The notes below the pieces were generated by a model that saw nothing but the letters and a program-made list of their open reading frames with translations, was not told the origin of the DNA and did no database searches. This document shows positions 1 to 9,129 of a DNA stretch of 64,000 nucleotides, in pieces. The stretch's first letter is position 1; each line of letters opens with the position of its first letter. Source of the DNA: an uncultured Prevotellaceae bacterium (GTDB taxonomy: Bacteria > Bacteroidota > Bacteroidia > Bacteroidales > UBA932); contig CAMVFZ010000004.1 of the NCBI GenBank assembly GCA_947166905.1, positions 90,899-154,898 of the forward strand, read 5' to 3'. The translations under genes and the position numbers were made by a program.

Positions 1-1
1 C

Positions 2-826
2 GTTATCCAGTCCGGTGCAAAGTTCTTCTTTGCAAAGGTTATGGGCGTTAAGGCAGAGAAAGATCAGGCTCCCGTTAAGCAGGTGGCTATCTTCCAGATG
101 ACCGCTCAGCCCGGTAGCGAGACCTCTAACACCGTTTACCAGCAGGCTACCAACTTCGCAGCTGCTGCTCACGGCGGTCTTGCAGAGTATCGCAAGGCAG
201 TAGACACTCTTGGTGTTTACTCTCACACTTATCCTCGCCTTACCGAGGGCGTAGACAACCTTGGTTCTATCAGCAACGCAAGGGTTATCACCAACTGGGC
301 ATTCGAGAATAAGACTGGTGCCGTTTCAGACATCAAGACCGTAGACAACAAGTATCATATCGTAGCTGTTGTTACCGGTGTTCACGAGGAAGGTACCGCT
401 TCTATCAATGAGGTTGCAAATGACATCCGTCAGCAGCTTTACTACGAGAAGCTTTCCCAGAAGAAGACCCAGGAGGTTGCAGAAAAGATCGCCGGCCTTA
501 CCACTCTTGAGGAGATTGCAGAGAAACTTCACTCTTCTATCAGTACCCGCAGTGGCGTCACCTTCTCTTCTACTACCAACCAGAGCCTTGACAACGCTTT
601 CATCGGTGCTGTATGCGCAGCAGAGCCCGGAAAGGTTTCCGGTCCTGTAGCAGGCGCTATCGGTACATACATCTTCAAGGTTACCGGCCGCGATACAGGC
701 GCTTTCTACACAGAGGATGATGCTAAGACTGCTGCTAGCCAGTATGCTCTCTACACCACCCAGATGATCGTTCCTGTAATGATGGAAGAGGCTAAGGTAG
801 AGGACCACAGGGCCCGCTTCTTTTAA
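2..826 (+). CDS. Periplasmic PpiD/SurA-type peptidyl-prolyl isomerase, C-terminal part
   Basis: The frame is open from the first bases of the window, so this is the 3' part of a longer gene; the first internal ATG at 41 is not the start. The visible 274 or so residues contain segments typical of SurA_N/PpiC foldases of Bacteroidota: a 'GSISNARVITNWAFENKTGAVSD' type stretch that resembles the end of a parvulin domain (residues paraphrased from positions 260-330), then alternating helices ending in HRARFF. Expected role is folding of exported and outer-membrane proteins, anchored by an N-terminal helix that lies outside the window. The next gene starts 6 bp after the stop, so the two are probably co-transcribed. 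Family call is by sequence style; the catalytic core is mostly upstream. Confidence 0.65.
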   Translation, partial: VIQSGAKFFFAKVMGVKAEKDQAPVKQVAIFQMTAQPGSETSNTVYQQATNFAAAAHGGLAEYRKAVDTLGVYSHTYPRLTEGVDNLGSISNARVITNWAFENKTGAVSDIKTVDNKYHIVAVVTGVHEEGTASINEVANDIRQQLYYEKLSQKKTQEVAEKIAGLTTLEEIAEKLHSSISTRSGVTFSSTTNQSLDNAFIGAVCAAEPGKVSGPVAGAIGTYIFKVTGRDTGAFYTEDDAKTAASQYALYTTQMIVPVMMEEAKVEDHRARFF

Positions 827-832
827 TAGAAA

Positions 833-1969
833 ATGAGGAAATCATTCATACTTTTAGTTTTTTGTGCCGCATTCGCAACCGCGTGCGGCACAAAAAGTAC
901 TGTAGAGGGTCCTCTGGACGCCCTTTTCAGTGAAATGTTCCCGGCAGACGGTCCGGGCGCCCAGGTGGTCATCACAAAGGGCGGAGAAATCGTCTATGAC
1001 AAAGGCTTCGGCATTGCAGATATGGAAACAGGTGCACCTATCTCTGACAGCACCATGTTCAATATTTGCTCTGTTTCAAAGCAGTTCTCTGCCGTTGCCC
1101 TGTTTATCCTGGCAGAGGAGGGAAAGATTTCTTTGGATGATCCGGTAAGCAAGTATTTCCCGGAGTTCCAGGCCGATTTCTTTAACAGGATTACCCTGGC
1201 CAACCTTATTTCCCACACCTCCGGCCTTCCGGACAGCAGGCCCCGTACAGAGGCTCAGTGGCAGAAGTATCGCGCCGTTCACCCGTCCATCTTTGATAAC
1301 GTATACGACTACAAGCGTTATTGCGCAGAGGAGGAATCCTGCCGTTATCTTATAACTCTGGATTCCCTGGCCTTTGAGCCCGGCACCGCTTACGAGTACC
1401 AGAACCCTACCTTCCAGCTCATTTATATGATTGTTGAGAGGGTTACCGGAGAGCACTTCGACGACTGGATGCACTCTCATATCTTTGTGCCCGCCGGCAT
1501 GACCAAGACTGTATACTTTGAGCCGGACCGCCAGATTTCCAATATGGCCCATGGTTACAGTAAGAATGAGGAAGGCGTGTGGGCAGAGGACGATTATGGT
1601 GAGACCAATTTCTTTGGCACCAAGGCCGATGGTGGCATTTATACCTCTGCCCTGGAGTTCGTAAACTGGGACAAGGCCCTTTACGGAGACGTTCTGTTCT
1701 CTAAGGAAATGAGGGAGCTCGCCCATTCCAGCAAGATCCAGACAGATATTCCTTACACCGGTTATGGTTACGGCTGGTTCATAGAGCAGTATCCAGACCG
1801 TCCCCTTAAGATATATCATACAGGAGACAACGGCGGCTTCTTTACAATCGAATGCCGCATCCCAGAAAAGGATATCTTCTATCTAATTTTTGCCAACCAG
1901 CACGACTGGGACAGGCTCCAAACCGCAGAAAAAGTAGACGCCATCCTCAAACAACACGGCTGGCTGTAA
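833..1969 (+). CDS. Serine hydrolase lipoprotein, beta-lactamase (class C/PBP-like) family
   Basis: A 378-residue protein with a lipoprotein signal peptide whose lipobox ends ATAC, so Cys18 should be lipidated and the mature protein tethered in the periplasm or at the outer membrane. The class C/penicillin-binding hydrolase motifs are present in order: SxxK as SVSK near residue 81, Tyr-x-Asn as YQN near residue 184, and a C-terminal HTG near residue 330. Such proteins act as D-Ala-D-Ala carboxypeptidases, esterases or peptidases; the substrate cannot be read from sequence. It follows the PPIase gene by 6 bp and ends at a strong hairpin, so it is the last gene of that transcript. It is not evidence of clinical beta-lactam resistance. 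Confidence 0.85.
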   Translation: MRKSFILLVFCAAFATACGTKSTVEGPLDALFSEMFPADGPGAQVVITKGGEIVYDKGFGIADMETGAPISDSTMFNICSVSKQFSAVALFILAEEGKISLDDPVSKYFPEFQADFFNRITLANLISHTSGLPDSRPRTEAQWQKYRAVHPSIFDNVYDYKRYCAEEESCRYLITLDSLAFEPGTAYEYQNPTFQLIYMIVERVTGEHFDDWMHSHIFVPAGMTKTVYFEPDRQISNMAHGYSKNEEGVWAEDDYGETNFFGTKADGGIYTSALEFVNWDKALYGDVLFSKEMRELAHSSKIQTDIPYTGYGYGWFIEQYPDRPLKIYHTGDNGGFFTIECRIPEKDIFYLIFANQHDWDRLQTAEKVDAILKQHGWL

Positions 1970-1973
1970 AATA

Positions 1974-2000
1974 TAAGGCTCGGGAAACCCCCGAGCCTTA
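1974..2000. terminator. Bidirectional hairpin terminator
   Basis: A perfect 11-bp inverted repeat, TAAGGCTCGGG and CCCGAGCCTTA with a 5-nt loop, sits between the converging serine hydrolase and ychF genes. A/T-rich flanks allow it to end transcription from both sides. Confidence 0.8.
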
Positions 2001-2004
2001 ATTG

Positions 2005-3108
2005 TTAGACGTTAAAGAGGAAGTGCATTATGTCGCCGTCCTGGACAACGTACTCTTTACCTTCTGTAGAGAGTTTGCCGGCGGCGCGGCAGGCAGCCTC
2101 TGATTTAAGGGAGACAAAGTCGTCGTACTTGATAACTTCTGCGCGGATGAAGCCACGCTCAAAGTCCGTGTGGATGGTTCCAGCGGCACGGGGCGCCTTG
2201 TCGCCTTTACGGATGGTCCATGCGCGGCACTCGTCGGCACCAGCGGTGAAGAAGGTCTGAAGGCCCAGCAGCTTGTAGGCGCTTTGGATCAGGCGGGTAA
2301 CGCCGGACTCCTCAAGGCCAAGCTCGTCCAGGAACATCTGTCGGTCTTCGTAATCCTCTATTTCTGCGATATCAGATTCTGTCTTGGCAGCAATCACAAG
2401 AATGCCCGCGTCCTCGTCCTTAACAGCCTCGCGAACAGCATCTACATAAGCATTGCCCTTGGCGGCGGAAGCCTCGTCCACGTTGCAAACATAGAGAACC
2501 GGCTTGTTGGTAAGCAGGTAAAGATCCTTGGCCATGGCGGCCTCTTCGTCGTTGTTAAACTCTACGCTGCGGCAGTTCTTTCCCTCAAGCAGGGCTGCAC
2601 GGTAACGCTCCAGCAGATCCATAAGCTTCTTGGCCTCTTTGTCTGCGCCAATCTTGGCCTGCTTCTGAACCTTGGCAAGGCGGGCCTCAACAGTCTCAAG
2701 GTCCTTGATCTGAAGCTCTACGTCCACAACCTCCTTGTCACGAACAGGATCAACGCTACCATCGACATGAACTATGTTGCCGTCGTCAAAACAGCGCAGC
2801 ACGTGCAGTATGGCGTCGGTCTCACGGATATTGGCCAGGAACTGGTTGCCAAGGCCTTCACCCTTGCTGGCGCCCTTTACAAGGCCTGCGATATCTACTA
2901 TATCTACCGTTGCGGGAATAGTCCTCTGAGGCTTGCAGATATCGGTCAGCACCTCAAGGCGTTTGTCCGGCACATTGGTAGAGCCCAGGTTGGGCTCGAT
3001 GGTACAGAAAGGGAAATTGGCGCTCTGGGCTTTTCCGGAGCTTATACAGTTGAAAAGTGTGGATTTACCTACGTTGGGAAGCCCAACAATTCCGCATTTT
3101 AAAGACAT
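2005..3108 (-). CDS. ychF: Redox-regulated ribosome-binding ATPase YchF (OLA1 family)
   Basis: A 367-residue Obg-superfamily P-loop protein of the usual length. The N-terminus carries G1 GLPNVGKST (residues 9-17) and G3 DIAGL near residue 70, and the C-terminal third is a TGS domain with the typical ending ([16 protein letters not shown]). YchF prefers ATP to GTP, binds the 50S subunit and modulates translation and stress responses. The gene is monocistronic: the terminator at 1974-2000 lies beyond its stop and a TAnnTTTG promoter lies about 50 bp upstream. Nothing unusual is visible. Confidence 0.96.
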   Translation of the reverse strand: MSLKCGIVGLPNVGKSTLFNCISSGKAQSANFPFCTIEPNLGSTNVPDKRLEVLTDICKPQRTIPATVDIVDIAGLVKGASKGEGLGNQFLANIRETDAILHVLRCFDDGNIVHVDGSVDPVRDKEVVDVELQIKDLETVEARLAKVQKQAKIGADKEAKKLMDLLERYRAALLEGKNCRSVEFNNDEEAAMAKDLYLLTNKPVLYVCNVDEASAAKGNAYVDAVREAVKDEDAGILVIAAKTESDIAEIEDYEDRQMFLDELGLEESGVTRLIQSAYKLLGLQTFFTAGADECRAWTIRKGDKAPRAAGTIHTDFERGFIRAEVIKYDDFVSLKSEAACRAAGKLSTEGKEYVVQDGDIMHFLFNV

Positions 3109-3160
3109 ATCAAATATAAAGATTTATAAATCTTATTATTCACTTCAAGCAATGATTCTG

Positions 3161-3168
3161 CAAAAGTA
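3161..3168 (-). promoter_or_regulatory. Bacteroidota -7 promoter element for ychF
   Basis: TACTTTTG on the minus strand fits TAnnTTTG and predicts a leader of about 45-50 nt before the ychF start. No convincing -33 TTTG is visible at the ideal spacing. Confidence 0.55.
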
Positions 3169-3239
3169 CGAATTATACAAATCTTATCCTATTTCTAAAA
3201 AGAAATGTTAATATTTGGGGCCTGATAAATCTATTGGGC

Positions 3240-4157
3240 ATGAAGAAACTTTTGCTTTTAACCACCGTCTCCATTTTCTTCTGGAACCTTGAAAACTTTT
3301 TTGACTGGAGGTCCGACGGCACCGGGTACGATGCCGTCTTTACCGCCTCTGGAGAGCGGCATTGGACCTATAAGCGCTTTAAAAAGAAATGCGCAGATGT
3401 TGCCAAAGCCCTGCTTTGGTGCGCCAGCCAGGAGGGCGGACTGCCGGACGCCGTGGGGTTCGCAGAACTTGAAAACAAGTTTGTACTGCAGTGTCTGCTT
3501 AAGTATACAATCCTGGAGAAACTGGACTACAAGATAGTGCATTTTGAGTCCCCGGACAGGCGCGGGATTGATGTTGGGCTTATTTACAGAAGCGGCCGGC
3601 TACGGCTGCTTGCCGCCCGGCCGGTGAAGGTCGCAGGGGCCCGCGGCAAAGATACTCTGCGAACGCGAGACATCCTTGTGGCAGACTTTGTAACCACCGA
3701 AGGTGACACCCTAACCCTGGCCGTAAACCATCACCCCTCAAAGTTCGGAGGCGGAGATTCGGACTGGCGCAGGGAGGCTGCCCTGGCCGCGCTGGCCGGC
3801 ATCGCAGACTCCGTCCGGGCTGCCGGCGGCAAGTTCATCGCCATGGGCGACTTCAACGACACCCCGGACGGCCCTGCCTATGCCGGCTTTTGCGACAGCG
3901 CCGGCCTTGAAAACCTTGCCCTCCCGCTGGCACGGAAGGGCCTGGGCACTATCCGCTACGAAGGCCGATGGGAGCTGATAGACCATTTTTACGTGCAAAA
4001 GGGGGCATCGGCGCAAATGAAAATAATGATGGTTCCCTTCCTGATGACAAGGGATAACGTCCATGCGGGCGAAAAACCGCTGCGCACATATACCGGACCG
4101 CGTTATGCCGGGGGAGTATCGGACCATCTGCCTATAGTCCTAAGGTTTGAAATATGA
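3240..4157 (+). CDS. Endonuclease/exonuclease/phosphatase (EEP) family protein
   Basis: A 305-residue metal-dependent phosphohydrolase of the DNase I/EEP fold. Visible motifs are FWNLENFFD at the N-terminus (first metal-site strand), a central VNHHPSK, GDFND near residue 203 and SDHLP near the end, the usual catalytic His/Asp set. I take ATG 3240 as the start; an in-frame TTG at 3234 is less likely. The hydrophobic N-terminal stretch runs straight into the first beta strand of the fold, so it may not be a signal peptide and the location is unclear. Substrate could be nucleic acid, phosphoinositide-like or other phosphodiester. A galK promoter overlaps its 3' end. Confidence 0.8.
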   Translation: MKKLLLLTTVSIFFWNLENFFDWRSDGTGYDAVFTASGERHWTYKRFKKKCADVAKALLWCASQEGGLPDAVGFAELENKFVLQCLLKYTILEKLDYKIVHFESPDRRGIDVGLIYRSGRLRLLAARPVKVAGARGKDTLRTRDILVADFVTTEGDTLTLAVNHHPSKFGGGDSDWRREAALAALAGIADSVRAAGGKFIAMGDFNDTPDGPAYAGFCDSAGLENLALPLARKGLGTIRYEGRWELIDHFYVQKGASAQMKIMMVPFLMTRDNVHAGEKPLRTYTGPRYAGGVSDHLPIVLRFEI

Positions 4158-4176
4158 AAAATAATGTCTAAATTTA
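4146..4176 (+). promoter_or_regulatory. Promoter for galK
   Basis: A -33 TTTG (4146-4149), 19-bp spacer and TAAATTTA (4169-4176) match the Bacteroidota TTTG-N19-21-TAnnTTTG pattern at 7 of 8 positions of the -7 box. It overlaps the last codons of the preceding gene and leaves a leader of about 30 nt. Confidence 0.55.
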
Positions 4177-4213
4177 CACGCTATCAACATGATAATTTTT
4201 AAACACTGATACT

Positions 4214-5371
4214 ATGCAAAGTCTAATGAAAGAGAAAATCCAGAAGAAGTTTACCGAGCTTTTTGGCAACGAAGGTGTTTTCTACGCATCTGCCGGCCGA
4301 ATCAATCTTATTGGTGAGCACACGGATTATAATGGCGGCTATGTTTTTCCCGGCGCAATCGACTGCGGAATCATGGCAAAAATCAACCCCAACGGCACCG
4401 ACAAGGTAAGAGTATTCTCCATTGACTTTGATGAGTACGCAGAGTTCGGTCTTGAAGAAACCGACAAACCGGAGCAGTCCTGGGCTCGCTACATCTTCGG
4501 CGTTTGCCGCGAGACCATCAAGCGTGGCGGCAAAGTAGGCGGTTTCGATGCCGTTTTTGCCGGTGATGTTCCGCTTGGCGCGGGCCTCAGCTCTTCAGCC
4601 GCCCTTGAGTCAACCTTCGCCTATGCCCTCAACCTTATAAACAACAACGGCTTCGACAAAATGGAGCTTGCCCTCATAGGCCAGAGCACAGAGCATAACT
4701 ACTGCGGAGTAAAGTGCGGTATCATGGACCAGTTCATTTCTATCTTCGGAAAGAAAGACAGCCTTGTCCGCCTTGACTGCAAAACAATGGAATACAAGTA
4801 TTTCCCCATCCAGCTTCAGGACTACAAGCTGGTTCTTCTGGACTCCTGCGTCAAGCATGAGCTGGCATCATCCGCTTACAACAAGCGCCGCGAATCCTGC
4901 GAGCGCGTACGCGACGCCATAAAGAAGAATCACCCTGAAATAGAGTGCCTCAGCGACGCCAAACGTATCTGGCTTGAAGAAGTCAGGAGCAGTGTCACAG
5001 AAGAGGACATCATGAGGGCAGAATACGTGATTGGAGAGGTTCAGAGAGTGCTTGATGTTTGCGATGCCCTTGGCAGGGGAGACATGGAGACCGTGGGCGA
5101 GATGATGTATCAGACTCACTTTGGCCTTAGCCGCCTGTACGAGGTTAGCTGCGACGAGCTCGATTTCCTGAACAAGATGGCCCGCAAGCTGGATGTCACC
5201 GGTTCCCGCGTAATGGGCGGTGGCTTTGGAGGCTGCACCATCAACCTTGTAAAGAAAGACCTTTACAAGCAGTTTGTAGACACTACGGTGGACGAATTCG
5301 AGGCCCGCTTCGGTCACAAACCAAAGGTGTACGACGTCATCATCAGTGACGGTGCGCGCGTAGTAGATTAA
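4214..5371 (+). CDS. galK: Galactokinase
   Basis: A 385-residue GHMP-family sugar kinase that phosphorylates galactose at C1, the first committed step of the Leloir pathway. The galactokinase signature GRINLIGEHTDYNGG lies at residues 29-43, the glycine-rich ATP loop PLGAGLSSSAALE near residue 119, and the C-terminal GHMP motif GGGFGGCTINL near residue 336. Length matches bacterial GalK. ATG 4214 is used; ATG 4226 is an alternative. A CpXC protein starts 1 bp after the stop, and galM lies further down the same strand, but no galT or galE is visible in the window. Confidence 0.96.
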   Translation: MQSLMKEKIQKKFTELFGNEGVFYASAGRINLIGEHTDYNGGYVFPGAIDCGIMAKINPNGTDKVRVFSIDFDEYAEFGLEETDKPEQSWARYIFGVCRETIKRGGKVGGFDAVFAGDVPLGAGLSSSAALESTFAYALNLINNNGFDKMELALIGQSTEHNYCGVKCGIMDQFISIFGKKDSLVRLDCKTMEYKYFPIQLQDYKLVLLDSCVKHELASSAYNKRRESCERVRDAIKKNHPEIECLSDAKRIWLEEVRSSVTEEDIMRAEYVIGEVQRVLDVCDALGRGDMETVGEMMYQTHFGLSRLYEVSCDELDFLNKMARKLDVTGSRVMGGGFGGCTINLVKKDLYKQFVDTTVDEFEARFGHKPKVYDVIISDGARVVD

Positions 5372-5372
5372 T

Positions 5373-6053
5373 ATGCCAGCAAATACCTTACAATCAACGG
5401 TTTGCCGTCAGTGCGGCAAGCCGTTTGACATAGAAGCCCCGGAGGCCGTGAACGTTGCCGACAATCCCGGATTCAAAGAGAGGGTTCAGGACGGATCGGC
5501 CTTCGTACACAATTGCCCCCATTGCGGAACCGTGAACCTTGTCCGCTTCCGCTTGTTATACCATGATCCGGAGCAGAGGCTTATGATCTGGCTGATCCCG
5601 GAAGACAGCCTTTCCGCCGCGGACAGGGAAAAGCTGGACCAGTCCATGAAGTCTATGTGGGCGTCGCTCAAGGAAGGCCTATCGGACTACGTTTTCCGTA
5701 GGGTAGAGGACCCCGGAGCCCTTATAGAGAAGGTTCGTATCTTTGACAACGGCCTGGACGATGCGGCCATGGAAATGTGCAAGTATGTCACAAGGATGGA
5801 ACTTGTACAGACAGAAAAAGATCAGGCGAAAGCCGCCGAACTTGCAGACGTTCAACTTCGTTTCCGAGGCCTTAACGGCGCGGACAACGAGCTTGAATTC
5901 GTATTCCCGCTTGCGGGTGCCATGCACAGCGTAAAGGCAGGCTTCAACGTATACGAGGATTGCCGTGCCATACTTGGACGCAATCCTGAACTTACCCCGG
6001 ACGGGCCCTTCCCGCAGATTGACTCCTCCTGGGTGAACCAGCATTTTAAATGA
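5373..6053 (+). CDS. CpXC-domain protein
   Basis: A 226-residue soluble protein. The N-terminus has paired CxxC motifs, CRQCGKPF near residue 11 and NCPHCGTVN near residue 48, which should bind a zinc ion; this arrangement is the CpXC domain, a family of unknown biochemical role common in gut Bacteroidales and Firmicutes. The rest is an alpha/beta region with no recognisable catalytic motif and no signal peptide. It is packed between galK (1-bp gap) and the large metallopeptidase-like protein (ATGA, 4-bp overlap), so the three are almost certainly translated from one mRNA. What it contributes to them is unknown. Confidence 0.75.
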   Translation: MPANTLQSTVCRQCGKPFDIEAPEAVNVADNPGFKERVQDGSAFVHNCPHCGTVNLVRFRLLYHDPEQRLMIWLIPEDSLSAADREKLDQSMKSMWASLKEGLSDYVFRRVEDPGALIEKVRIFDNGLDDAAMEMCKYVTRMELVQTEKDQAKAAELADVQLRFRGLNGADNELEFVFPLAGAMHSVKAGFNVYEDCRAILGRNPELTPDGPFPQIDSSWVNQHFK

Positions 6054-9000
6054 GAAAACTCTTTTTGGCTGCAATCCTGGTTTTCGCGACCATCATCGGG
6101 GCGCGGGCCCAGTTTTATCTTGCCGGGGACGATCCCGGACACCTTAAGTGGAACTATATCCGTACCCCAAACTATAAGGTAATCTATCCCCGTGGCCTGG
6201 ATTCACTGGCTGTGGTTTATGCCCGCGCGCTTGAAACAAATCGCCCCCGGGTTGCCCTGAGTGCGGGATATCTGCCCGGCCAGACCTATTGGGGCGCGAC
6301 CCCCGTGGTGCTTCATGCCTATACTCCTTATTCCAACGGCTCCGTAGCCTGGGCGCCAATGAGGATGGATCTTTACACCCTGCCGGAGGCTTATGGCCCT
6401 GAGACCATGCCTTGGGTTCAGGAACTGGCGATTCATGAAAACCGCCACGTGGCCCAGTTGCAGTTTGGAGCCGACGGTATACTTAAGCCCTTCACTTGGA
6501 TCTTTGGAGAGGCCGCAACCGGCCTTTTCGCGGGAATCTATCCCAGCTATTGGCTGGCAGAAGGTGACGCAGTCGCCGCAGAGACCGCCCTGTCTGGCTT
6601 TGGCCGCGGTCGAAGCTCCGACTTCATGGCCTATTATATGACCGCCTTTGACAAGGGCGACTATCGCAACTGGGAAAAATGGCGCTGGGGATCCTGGAAG
6701 CGTTATGCCCCCAATCACTATGCCCTTGGCTATATGACCGTTGCCGGTGGCCGATATCTTTACAATGACCCTTTGTTTACTGCGGACTACCTGCATCTGG
6801 CAGCCAACAGGCCCCTTAAGCCGACCAAGGTACGGGCCTGGTTCAAAGACCGTAGCGGCAAGAGCTTCGATGCCGCCTTCAAGGATATTATGGAAAGCTT
6901 CCATAGCCAGTGGGAGGCCAGTGCCGCCGCCCGCGGGCCCTTTGACGACCCCAGTTTAACATCGGCCAAACCAAAATGGTATACAAGCTATTCCAACATG
7001 GCCTTTGCGGCCGATGGAACCCTGTATGCGGTCAAGAGTTCTTTTGTAAGTGCTGCCGCTCTTGTAAGGATTACCCCCGATGGTAAAGAATTGACAATCA
7101 GACCGTTCTCTTCCCAGACCAGTCCTTTGGCCACCGACGGCGACAAGCTCTGGTTCACGGAAACCATCGTAGACAAGCGTTGGACTCTGGCTGGCGAATC
7201 AAACCTTCGCGTGCTTGAAAACGGAACGCTCAGAACAGTAACAACGGGCAAGCGATATTATAACCCTGCTATCGGCCCCGATGGACAGATTGCGGTAACC
7301 GAATATCCCGCAGAAGGCGGCAGCCGCATCGTCATACTTGACCATAATGGCAATGTAAGCAGATATTATGATGCCCCCGATGGCGTCCAGATAGTAGAAA
7401 GCGCCTGGGCGGGGAATCGGCTTTTTGTGTCGGCCATAGAAGATGAAGGTTTTGAATTGGCAGAGATACAACCCAAATACGGCCTTCAGCACGTGCTGCC
7501 CGGCGGGCATTGCAAGATTAATCATCTTAAGAGCTATAATGGTGAGCTCTACTTTATCTGTGACAAGAACGGGGTGGGAGAGGTTTACAAGTATCATGTT
7601 CCGGACGGAGTTTTTACCCAGCTCACAAATACAAAGTATGGCGTAACAGACTTTGCAATAAACGACAAGGACCTGTATTATTCTGCCCGTATGTACGAGG
7701 GCGAGCTTCTTTGCAAAGCTCCCCTGCGCCAGCTTAAACCAAGGCCGGCATCGGCGTCGGAATACTATACTTATGCTGTGGCGGATACCTTGTCTGCCCA
7801 GGAAAAGCGGCTTGCAGAGGCTGCCGGGGTAGATTTGGACGCAGAGTGGGAAGGGGAGATATCGGCCCCCAAGAAATACAGCAAACTCCTTAATGCGATA
7901 AGAATCCATTCCTGGGTGCCGCTAAGCATAGATTATGACGCCGTTTCTTCAATATCGGCCGACGATTCTTACCAGTCCCTTAAGGCCGGTGCAACAGTGC
8001 TCTTCCAAAACACACTTGGAACGCTGTCGGGCCTGGCCTCCTATGCTCATCGGTTCGGAGATATTATGCCTTCAGAGGGCCGTAATATCTTCCACCTGAA
8101 TCTTACCTACACGGGGCTGTATCCGGTTATCGAAGGTAGTCTGGAGGTGGGCGACCGCAAGGCAATTCAGTATAACCGCCGTAGAATCGTCACTAAGGAC
8201 ATGGCAATAGAGCGGTTGGGTGGCAGTTATTTAGACCAGCCGCTGGTGGATGCAGAAGTCAGGATGTACATCCCCTTCAATTTCTCTTCCGGCGGATGGA
8301 ACAGGGGCTTTATCCCTCAGGTGCGCTACGTGGCAACAAATGATCGATACAACAGATCCGTCGCTATGCTTACTGCTGGGACTGTTTCCGGGGATTTCAT
8401 TTCGCGTGAACTGTTCTCGGGGGTAGAGCACGGGGATAACGTACTTATGCAGTCCCTGTATCTGTCGGCCCGCGGATATATTACAAGGCCGGTTGCGCAT
8501 TCACAGGTTTATCCTTCCCTTGGCGTAGGCGCAGAGCTTGGCTACCACTGGAGGGTGGGCCTGAAGGATATTTATTCCCCGCAGCTTTACGGATATATTT
8601 ATGGATACCTGCCGGGCCTTGCTCCTGAGCAGGGTTTGCGCCTCTCTGCGCTTTACCAGCACCAGTACGGGGCCCTTCGTTCAGAGAATGCGGTCAAGAC
8701 GCGTCCTCGCGGCATGGCCAAAGACTACGTCAACAATTTCCTGGCACTATATGCACCGGATCAGTTAAGGCTCACAGCAGACTACGCTATCCCCTTCTGG
8801 CTTGGTGACATCAGCGCCCTGTCCCCTCTGGCCTATATAAAGAACTTTATCTTTACTCCGCACGCAGACTATACCTTCCTAAAATACAGCAATGGCCTCT
8901 CCGGAAACGGAGGCCTGTTAAGCGTCGGAGCAGATTTTACCGTTAGTCTGGCCAACCTGCTTTGGTTCCCCTTCGACTGCGAGGTCGGTCTTTCCTGGAG

Positions 9001-9088
9001 CTACAATGGCGGTAGCGCATTCAAGTACCTCGATGGTGCGGGAGTAAAAAGGAACAACGTTGGCTTTATCTTTAAAACCAGACTGTAG
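6050..9088 (+). CDS. Exported HExxH peptidase-like / beta-propeller / outer-membrane barrel protein
   Basis: A 1012-residue secreted protein with a signal peptide ending GARAQ (residues 1-21). An N-terminal domain carries HENRH (129-133), which fits the HExxH zinc motif, with WLAEGDA about 38 residues later offering Glu171 as a gluzincin third ligand. The middle (about 310-570) has repeated blades with DG and WF/Y turns like a six- or seven-bladed propeller. The C-terminal 380 residues alternate amphipathic strands and end in FIFKTRL, as in an outer-membrane beta-barrel. I infer a surface or periplasmic protease-like domain displayed on a barrel; activity is unproven. Translation is coupled to the CpXC gene by ATGA. 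Confidence 0.65.
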   Translation: MRKLFLAAILVFATIIGARAQFYLAGDDPGHLKWNYIRTPNYKVIYPRGLDSLAVVYARALETNRPRVALSAGYLPGQTYWGATPVVLHAYTPYSNGSVAWAPMRMDLYTLPEAYGPETMPWVQELAIHENRHVAQLQFGADGILKPFTWIFGEAATGLFAGIYPSYWLAEGDAVAAETALSGFGRGRSSDFMAYYMTAFDKGDYRNWEKWRWGSWKRYAPNHYALGYMTVAGGRYLYNDPLFTADYLHLAANRPLKPTKVRAWFKDRSGKSFDAAFKDIMESFHSQWEASAAARGPFDDPSLTSAKPKWYTSYSNMAFAADGTLYAVKSSFVSAAALVRITPDGKELTIRPFSSQTSPLATDGDKLWFTETIVDKRWTLAGESNLRVLENGTLRTVTTGKRYYNPAIGPDGQIAVTEYPAEGGSRIVILDHNGNVSRYYDAPDGVQIVESAWAGNRLFVSAIEDEGFELAEIQPKYGLQHVLPGGHCKINHLKSYNGELYFICDKNGVGEVYKYHVPDGVFTQLTNTKYGVTDFAINDKDLYYSARMYEGELLCKAPLRQLKPRPASASEYYTYAVADTLSAQEKRLAEAAGVDLDAEWEGEISAPKKYSKLLNAIRIHSWVPLSIDYDAVSSISADDSYQSLKAGATVLFQNTLGTLSGLASYAHRFGDIMPSEGRNIFHLNLTYTGLYPVIEGSLEVGDRKAIQYNRRRIVTKDMAIERLGGSYLDQPLVDAEVRMYIPFNFSSGGWNRGFIPQVRYVATNDRYNRSVAMLTAGTVSGDFISRELFSGVEHGDNVLMQSLYLSARGYITRPVAHSQVYPSLGVGAELGYHWRVGLKDIYSPQLYGYIYGYLPGLAPEQGLRLSALYQHQYGALRSENAVKTRPRGMAKDYVNNFLALYAPDQLRLTADYAIPFWLGDISALSPLAYIKNFIFTPHADYTFLKYSNGLSGNGGLLSVGADFTVSLANLLWFPFDCEVGLSWSYNGGSAFKYLDGAGVKRNNVGFIFKTRL

Positions 9089-9103
9089 AAGGAAAAATAT
9101 TGG

Positions 9104-9111
9104 TATATTTG
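9104..9111 (+). promoter_or_regulatory. Bacteroidota -7 element
   Basis: TATATTTG matches TAnnTTTG and lies 19 bp before the ATG at 9130, in the 41-bp gap after the barrel gene. It may give the downstream genes (thioredoxin-like protein, galM, thyA) their own start. Confidence 0.5.
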
Positions 9112-9129
9112 TATAACTGAAGTCGCAGA

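Noticed and set aside
833..1969. Calling the serine hydrolases at 833 and 48063 antibiotic-resistance beta-lactamases
   Set aside because: They have the general SxxK family motifs and lipoprotein signals but nothing specific to true beta-lactamases.
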